Notes under the pieces: generated by a model | Database searches by the model: none | What the model was told of the DNA's origin: nothing | Seen by the model: only the letters and a program-made list of their open reading frames with translations | Shown here: positions 59,306 through 64,000 of the stretch, in pieces | Position numbering within the stretch: position 1 is the stretch's first letter | Layout: each line of letters opens with the position of its first letter | Assembly: GCA_937898415.1 (NCBI GenBank) | Contig: CALDLA010000068.1 | Coordinates: forward strand, 12,510-76,509 | Direction of reading: 5' to 3' | Source of the DNA: an uncultured Prevotellaceae bacterium | Lineage (GTDB): Bacteria > Bacteroidota > Bacteroidia > Bacteroidales > Bacteroidaceae | DNA: 64,000 bases | Translations under genes and position numbers: made by a program

Positions 59306-60049
59306 ATGGCTATGGAACAAGCAATATTTCGTAGGAGTGAGCTATTGCTCGGCAACGAGGCGATGGAGCGTATCGCCCAGAAACGGGTGATTATCTTTGG
59401 CGTGGGCGGCGTAGGCTCTTGGTGCGCCGAGAGCCTGGTGCGCAGCGGCATCCGCCAGTTGACGATTGTAGACAGCGACCGCGTGTGTGTGACTAACATC
59501 AACCGTCAGCTGATGGCGACGACGAAGACGGTGGGACAGGTGAAGGTGGAGGCGCTACGTGAGCGGCTGCTCACCATCAACCCGCAGGCGGAGATTACCG
59601 CGCTACAGCAAGTGTTTTCCGAGGAGACTGCTGAGGAGTTTCATTTGGAGGAATATGCCTACATCATCGATGCCATCGACTCGTTGAAAGACAAGGCGGC
59701 GCTCATCCTCTTGGCCTGTCGTACGAAGGCCAAGTTGTTCTCGTCGATGGGGGCTGCCCTTAAGCTCGACCCTACGCGCATCAAGGTAACGGAGTTCTGG
59801 AAGGTGGAGGGCGACCCTTTGGCTCGTGCCTTACGAAAGAAATTCAAACACTACGGACAATTCCCGGAGAAGAAATTCCAGGTGGTGTATAGCGACGAAC
59901 TATTAGAAAACAAAGGGTGCCCGCCTGATATAGACGAGACACCCTCATTATTCAATAAGCCACAAACGAATGGCTCATTAGCTCATATCACCGCCATCTT
60001 CGGCTTCATGCTGGCGGGCCTTGTTATTCAAGACGCCATAACGGCTTAA
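59306..60049 (+). CDS. tcdA: tRNA threonylcarbamoyladenosine dehydratase
   Basis: 247 residues from ATG 59306 (ATG 59312 also possible). A TAACTTTG box at 59277-59284 excludes the longer frame from 59234. E1-like fold: FGVGGVGSWCAESLVRSGI (ATP loop), IVDSDRVCVTNINRQL, IDAIDSLKDKAALI and KVTEFWKVEGDPLARALRK. TcdA cyclises t6A37 in tRNA to ct6A. Its stop overlaps the stop of the convergent SDR gene (TTAA at 60046-60049). Confidence 0.92.
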   Translation: MAMEQAIFRRSELLLGNEAMERIAQKRVIIFGVGGVGSWCAESLVRSGIRQLTIVDSDRVCVTNINRQLMATTKTVGQVKVEALRERLLTINPQAEITALQQVFSEETAEEFHLEEYAYIIDAIDSLKDKAALILLACRTKAKLFSSMGAALKLDPTRIKVTEFWKVEGDPLARALRKKFKHYGQFPEKKFQVVYSDELLENKGCPPDIDETPSLFNKPQTNGSLAHITAIFGFMLAGLVIQDAITA

Positions 60050-60756
60050 TCTTCTTTGACGATCGGATATAGTTCTATAAACTCGCCTTGATGGTTTTGA
60101 CCATCGTTGATGAGTTCGGCAAACTTCTGGCCGACGGTCTCAATGTCGTGGAAACCGGGGAGAGACATGTTGCCGTTCAGGTCGGTGGTGGTGGGACCTG
60201 GGTGAACGGAGAACGTCTCCACAGGCGTTTCCGACTGCTGAAATTCTATCGCCATCACACTTATCATGGCATTCTGCGCGGCCTTGCTGGCGACGTAGGC
60301 CAACGGGTGCCAGTAGGGACTGATCTCTGAGGGTACGGTGATATTTGCGACACGTCCGCCGTTCTTGGCTATCAGGGGAATTAGCGCCTTGGTGAGGGCG
60401 AAGGTGCCAATGAAGTTCACGTCGAGGGTTTCCTTAATCACGTTGATTTCCGTATGCTCACTATCCACACTCATATCGCCAGGAATACCGGCATTGTTCA
60501 CGAGAAGCGTCAATTCTGGATATTTCTCGTTGATTTCTTTCGATGCCTGTTCGATACCGTCGAGGTCTTTCAGTTCGATGTTCACCCAACCGAGCACGTC
60601 AATACCCAAGGCTTTGAGTTCGCTGATGGCTTTCTCTGCCCGCTGTTCGTCACGTGCGCCGATGATGACTTTCCAGCCGCTAAGGCCGAGATGCTTCGCA
60701 ATTCCGAAGCCGATGCCTTTATTGGCACCGGTTACTAAAACAATCTTCTTACTCAT
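60046..60756 (-). CDS. Short-chain dehydrogenase/reductase
   Basis: 236 residues. Rossmann motif VTGANKGIGFGIAKHLG, NNAG (LLVNNAGIPG) and catalytic Y-x3-K in AYVASKAAQNAM. The sequence resembles carbonyl-reductase-like SDRs using NADPH. The substrate is unknown. It is 29 bp after ridA on the same strand. Confidence 0.88.
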   Translation of the reverse strand: MSKKIVLVTGANKGIGFGIAKHLGLSGWKVIIGARDEQRAEKAISELKALGIDVLGWVNIELKDLDGIEQASKEINEKYPELTLLVNNAGIPGDMSVDSEHTEINVIKETLDVNFIGTFALTKALIPLIAKNGGRVANITVPSEISPYWHPLAYVASKAAQNAMISVMAIEFQQSETPVETFSVHPGPTTTDLNGNMSLPGFHDIETVGQKFAELINDGQNHQGEFIELYPIVKED

Positions 60757-60785
60757 TTTATGTCTTTTATTTTTTGATTTATTCT

Positions 60786-61166
60786 TTATACCACTTCTGC
60801 CACGACTTCAATCTCAACCAATGCCCCTTTCGGCAAAGTCTTGACGGCCACGGCAGAGCGTGCGGGATATGGCTCCACGAAGAATTCCGCATAGACAGCG
60901 TTCATATCGGCAAAGTCGTTCATATCGGTCATGAACACCGTAGTCTTTACCACATTAGCCATTGTCAGACCTACTTCTTCCAGAATCGCTTTCACGTTGG
61001 TCAGCGACTGGCGCGTCTGTTCCTTGATACCTCCCTCAACGAACTTTCCAGTGGCGGGGTCGATGGGAATCTGCCCAGAGGAGTAAACGAGATTGCCCAC
61101 TTTGATGGCCTGACTGTATGGGCCGATGGCAGCAGGTGCCTTTGTTGTATTAATCACTTCTTTCAT
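60786..61166 (-). CDS. ridA: RidA-family enamine/imine deaminase
   Basis: 126 residues. Signatures: PAAIGPYSQAIKVGNLVYSSGQIPIDPATG, VKTTVFMTDMNDFADMNAVY and PARSAVAVKTLPKGALVEIE, with the conserved Arg. RidA hydrolyses reactive enamines made by PLP enzymes such as threonine dehydratase. It follows the truncated acetyltransferase by 11 bp. Confidence 0.93.
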   Translation of the reverse strand: MKEVINTTKAPAAIGPYSQAIKVGNLVYSSGQIPIDPATGKFVEGGIKEQTRQSLTNVKAILEEVGLTMANVVKTTVFMTDMNDFADMNAVYAEFFVEPYPARSAVAVKTLPKGALVEIEVVAEVV

Positions 61167-61177
61167 ACCTGTTATTA

Positions 61178-61468
61178 TTAGAGCTTCTTTATTAAATCCT
61201 TGACCATAAATATAGTAGTTGCAGTATGTCCTGAGTCGCCAAGACGCTGAGGAATATGCCGGAAACCACAGCCTCCAAGAACAATCCCATTGTCAGCAGC
61301 AACCCAGTAGCCAGCATTCTTCCCTGCCAGCGAATTGAAGACATGCTCCGTCCGAGGGTCATCATAAACAGTGTTGACCAGCGGAGCACCATATTCCTCA
61401 AAAACGGAACGGATGATATTGGCCAACTGTAGCTGGTCTTTCTCTTCTATATGTCTGATGTCTGCCAT
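61178..61468 (-). pseudogene. Truncated GNAT N-acetyltransferase
   Basis: 96 residues. The start (IRHIEEKDQLQLANIIRSVF, EEYGAP) and NAGYWVAADNGIVLGGCGF match the N-terminal half of GNAT enzymes, which are usually about 160 residues. The acetyl-CoA-binding motif (R/Q-x-x-G-x-G/A) is missing, and the sequence after GGCGF is not GNAT-like in this frame. A deletion or frameshift near 61270 is likely. It is probably non-functional as an acetyltransferase. Confidence 0.65.
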
Positions 61469-61477
61469 ATCATCTTC

Positions 61478-62236
61478 CTATATTATATATTCCACGCCCA
61501 CGTCGGTCAGGATGTGCTGCATGAAATAGACCACCTGCTTGCGCCACCATGCCCAGTCGTGGGCGACATCGTGGCCCCAGTAGTCAATCCAGGCAGGAAC
61601 GTTCTTCTCCTTCAGCAGGGCATCCATCTGACGAGTGCTGTCGAGTAGTTCGTCCTCCCAGGCTCCCTGGCCCACGCACATCACGATGCGGCGGTGGCGG
61701 TACAGATCCCAATAGGGATGGTCGGCAGGCATCGAGCGCAGGAAGTCGTAGGGCGAGTTGTCGTAGATGAGCGGATCGCTGTAGTTGGGGAAGAAATAGC
61801 CTGCGTAGTAGAGCCCGCTCAGAGCCAGCAGCGTGTCAAACAAATCTGGGCGACGGAAGAAGAAGTTGCCGGCATGGAAACCGCCCATGCTGCAGCCCGT
61901 GACGATAAAGGTCTCGTCGGGATGGCGGCGCACTTCGGGGATGAGTTCGTCGGTAATGTAATGGAACCATCGCTCGTGCAGTTCAATGCGGCGGTGATAG
62001 TCACCCTGCAAGTCGCTCCACGTCTCGCGGTCGATGCTGTCAACACAGATAAGTCGGATGAGTCCGCGGTCGATGAAGCCGGAGAGCACACCCACCATGT
62101 CGAAGTCCTGATAGTCGTAGAAACGTCCGTCCTGCGACGGGAAGACCAGCACGGGATGTCCCTCGGTGCCGTAGGTCTTGTATTCCATGTCACGCCCGAG
62201 GGCGTTGCTGTATTTCTTCACGTAATTAATTTCCAT
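61478..62236 (-). CDS. Alpha/beta-hydrolase esterase
   Basis: 252 residues. Nucleophile elbow TGCSMGGFHAGNF (G-x-S-x-G), an Asp near DELLDS or later, and catalytic His in WGHDVAHDW. It resembles the esterase D/PHB depolymerase-like family. It starts three bases after the ATP-grasp stop, so the two proteins are probably made together. Substrate unknown; a shared pathway with the ligase is likely. Confidence 0.85.
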   Translation of the reverse strand: MEINYVKKYSNALGRDMEYKTYGTEGHPVLVFPSQDGRFYDYQDFDMVGVLSGFIDRGLIRLICVDSIDRETWSDLQGDYHRRIELHERWFHYITDELIPEVRRHPDETFIVTGCSMGGFHAGNFFFRRPDLFDTLLALSGLYYAGYFFPNYSDPLIYDNSPYDFLRSMPADHPYWDLYRHRRIVMCVGQGAWEDELLDSTRQMDALLKEKNVPAWIDYWGHDVAHDWAWWRKQVVYFMQHILTDVGVEYII

Positions 62237-62239
62237 TTA

Positions 62240-63433
62240 CTACTGCTTTGCGTGTACATAATTAATAAACTCCTGCACCTCGTCCATCGTGTTGAGACGG
62301 ACGGTGTACATCTGCTGTCCCATGGCTGCCGAGAACAGTTCGGGCATGCGCTCACACATCATCATCTGTCCGCTGTAGCGATTCTTCACCTCATTGTGGC
62401 TGTGGTGGTAGCGGTAGATATCGCGGCGGCTGGCGAAGGCACAGTAATAGGGCTTGCCCTCCTCGGTGCGCAACTCGTCGAAGGCCACCATGTCGGCCCA
62501 TACTTTATACACATCAGTCGAATGTGCGTAGTTGATCATGTCGGGCGTGTAACCTCCTGCAGGGCGCATGTTTACTTCCAAGGCCACGAAGTCGCCGATA
62601 TTACCAACTCCGGGGCGGTCGCTGTCGAGACGGAAGAACTCCAGATGTACGAAGCGGCTCACCACGCCGAAAGCCTTCACCGTGCGGCGGCCCAGCTGGC
62701 GCAATGGATCAGGCATCTCCTTATCGACGTAGTACGACAGGTCGAGCTTCAGGTTCACGATGTCCATGATGGACGTCGGCCAGACGGTCATCGACTCGAA
62801 CAGCGGCTCGCCTTTGCTGTCGATGACGGCATCGTAAGAGCATATCTCGCCCGTGATAAACTCTTCGACCACGTACTGGTTGGCGTGCGCTTCCTTGGCG
62901 TAGAAGTCGGCCAGCTCCGCCTCGTTGTTAATTTTGTAAGTACCGCTGGCACCCACGCCCACATCGGGCTTGGCGATGATGGGATAGCCCACCTCAACAG
63001 CAAAAGCAGCCACGGCCTCGCGTCCTGCCGAAGCCAGCGTCTGTCGCGCCGTCGGTATGCCGCCCTCCAGATAGTGCTTCTTCATCTCCGACTTCTCCTT
63101 GATGCTGCGGATGCGGTCGGCCTGTATGCCCGTCACGACGTTGAAGTCCGTGCGCAGCCGGGCGTCCTGCTCCAGCCAGTACTCGTTGTTCGACTCAATC
63201 CAATCGATGCGTCCGTAGCGGTAGGCGAAGTAGGCCACACCGCGATACACCTCGTCGTAGTTCTCCAGCGAGTTCACGTGGTAGTACTCCGTCAGCGATG
63301 CCTTCAGTTTGGGCTGCAACAGGTCGTAGTGTACGTCGGCGATGGCCAGCACCGTCACGCCGTTCTGACTGAGCCGCTGGCAGAACTGCCAGTACGTATG
63401 CGGGAAATGGGGCGATATAAATACGAAATTCAT
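62240..63433 (-). CDS. ATP-grasp family ligase
   Basis: 397 residues from ATG 63433 (MNFVFISPHFPHTYWQFCQR); the longer frame from 63532 crosses the promoter. ATP-grasp features: IIAKPDVGVGASGTYKINN (ATP loop, Lys), VVEEFITGEICSYDAVID and FFRLD...FVALEVNMRPAGGYTPDMIN with metal-binding Glu and Asn. Such enzymes join a carboxylate to an amine or thiol via acylphosphate. With the adjacent esterase it may make a small peptide-like or amide metabolite. Confidence 0.88.
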   Translation of the reverse strand: MNFVFISPHFPHTYWQFCQRLSQNGVTVLAIADVHYDLLQPKLKASLTEYYHVNSLENYDEVYRGVAYFAYRYGRIDWIESNNEYWLEQDARLRTDFNVVTGIQADRIRSIKEKSEMKKHYLEGGIPTARQTLASAGREAVAAFAVEVGYPIIAKPDVGVGASGTYKINNEAELADFYAKEAHANQYVVEEFITGEICSYDAVIDSKGEPLFESMTVWPTSIMDIVNLKLDLSYYVDKEMPDPLRQLGRRTVKAFGVVSRFVHLEFFRLDSDRPGVGNIGDFVALEVNMRPAGGYTPDMINYAHSTDVYKVWADMVAFDELRTEEGKPYYCAFASRRDIYRYHHSHNEVKNRYSGQMMMCERMPELFSAAMGQQMYTVRLNTMDEVQEFINYVHAKQ

Positions 63434-63457
63434 AAGCCTAATCTTTATTTTTGCGTG

Positions 63458-63465
63458 CAAAGGTA
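63458..63465 (-). promoter_or_regulatory. -7 box of the ATP-grasp-esterase operon
   Basis: Minus strand TACCTTTG, 24 bp before ATG 63433. I find no TTG at the expected 20-bp distance. Confidence 0.5.
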
Positions 63466-63509
63466 CAACTTTCTCTGCAGAATCCGCACTATGGCACGAA
63501 TAAAAATGA

Positions 63510-64000
63510 TTAAATCCCCAGACCACCTTCAAAATGCCTTTCCATAGCCTTCGGCTGCTGGACGCGGGAGTTGGGAGCCACGTCGTGCGTCACCCAGATA
63601 TTACCGCCGATAACGGAGTTGTGGCCAATGGTGATACGGCCCAGAATGCTGGCATTGCTATAGATAGTGACGTTGTCCTCGATGATGGGATGGCGGGGTA
63701 TGTTGAGCATATTGCCATCGCTGTCTTTTTTAAAGCTCTTGGAACCGAGAGTCACACCCTGATAGAGCGTCACGTGGCTTCCGATGATACAGGTCTCGCC
63801 AATAACCACTCCAGTACCGTGATCAATGGCAAAGTATTCACCTATCTGCGCACCGGGATGGATGTCGATGCCCGTCTCTGAATGTGCCAGCTCGGTGATG
63901 ATGCGTGGAATGACGGGCACCTGCAGTTCGTGTAGCTTGTGGGCAATACGATAGTGGATCATGGCTTTCGTCACAGGATAGCTGAAGATAATCTCGCCAT
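63510..64000 (-). CDS. cysE: Serine O-acetyltransferase, N-terminus beyond window
   Basis: The frame is open through the right edge, so at least 162 C-terminal residues are seen. A GTG at 63974 is internal, since GEIIFSYPVTKAM upstream of it is family sequence. Hexapeptide-repeat left-handed beta-helix: IHPGAQIGEYFAIDHGTGVVIGETC, ITLYQGVTLGSKSF-like GVTLGSKSF, HPIIEDNVTIYSNASILG and WVTHDVAPNSRV. CysE makes O-acetylserine for cysteine synthesis; the catalytic His is in IDHGTG. This matches the longer Bacteroidetes EpsC-like type. Confidence 0.93.
   Translation of the reverse strand, partial: GEIIFSYPVTKAMIHYRIAHKLHELQVPVIPRIITELAHSETGIDIHPGAQIGEYFAIDHGTGVVIGETCIIGSHVTLYQGVTLGSKSFKKDSDGNMLNIPRHPIIEDNVTIYSNASILGRITIGHNSVIGGNIWVTHDVAPNSRVQQPKAMERHFEGGLGI

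Noticed and set aside
61694..63547. 617-codon open frame on the plus strand
   Set aside because: It is fully antisense to the esterase and ATP-grasp genes, which carry clear motifs; its own translation has no recognisable domain.

Overview
The window is chromosomal DNA from a Bacteroidales bacterium, most likely Prevotella or a close relative. The evidence is a SusC/SusD pair, a T9SS-like C-terminal domain on a CotH/lamin-tail surface protein, TonB-dependent receptors, a GGGtGRT/NifU-like pair, and Bacteroidetes-type promoters. At least nine promoters read TTG, a 20-bp spacer, then TAnnTTTG. They support several start codons downstream of the longest possible reading frame. No rRNA, tRNA, transposase, integrase or cas gene was seen.

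Layout. (1) 1-1839: a porin cut by the left edge, and a regulator that fuses a RIC/hemerythrin-like diiron domain to a LuxR helix-turn-helix. (2) About 1840-14400: an AT-rich accessory island. It holds a broken AbiE toxin-antitoxin pair, an hsdR remnant, several periodic palindrome arrays, a pseudogene with one amber stop, a regulator plus Ser/Thr kinase pair, an intact antitoxin/AbiEii-type pair, a radical-SAM peptide (RiPP) cluster behind a long structured RNA leader, and a run of small unknown genes. A 49-bp direct repeat (48/49 identical) occurs at 3634 and 14262 and brackets most of it. (3) 14480-20720: an SPFH protein, then a leftward chain of overlapping genes sppA-lpxK-punA-thiL-luxR. 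(4) 20839-32129: GH28 glycosidase, rubrerythrin, CotH surface protein, GGGtGRT/NifU-like pair, fabD, GH13 amylase and a COG0523 metallochaperone GTPase. (5) 32303-40187: a likely seven-gene operon of a PCMD lipoprotein, an outer-membrane barrel, and a TolC/HlyD/ABC export system. (6) 40418-50395: ferredoxin-type membrane protein, Fe-S aldo/keto reductase, LolA-like protein, PurF-like protein without the N-terminal catalytic Cys, recQ, recJ and a DAACS symporter. (7) 50397-59140: two TonB systems, one with a YtkA-like lipoprotein and one ordered binding protein-SusC-SusD. (8) 59306-64000: tcdA, SDR, ridA, a truncated GNAT, an ATP-grasp/esterase pair, and cysE cut by the right edge.

The most interesting part is 7646-12371: a promoter, a leader of about 276 nt with a 14-bp stem and a possible pseudoknot, a SPASM radical SAM enzyme, a 34-residue two-cysteine peptide, a strong terminator, an M42 aminopeptidase, a cysteine-bearing U32-like protein and a nuclease-like protein. 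This reads as an uncharacterised RiPP pathway. The second striking signal is a set of arrays with an exact 22-bp (or 11-bp) period. The palindromic core differs between loci but the period does not. A third is a dispersed 7-bp tandem repeat present both between genes and inside coding sequences.
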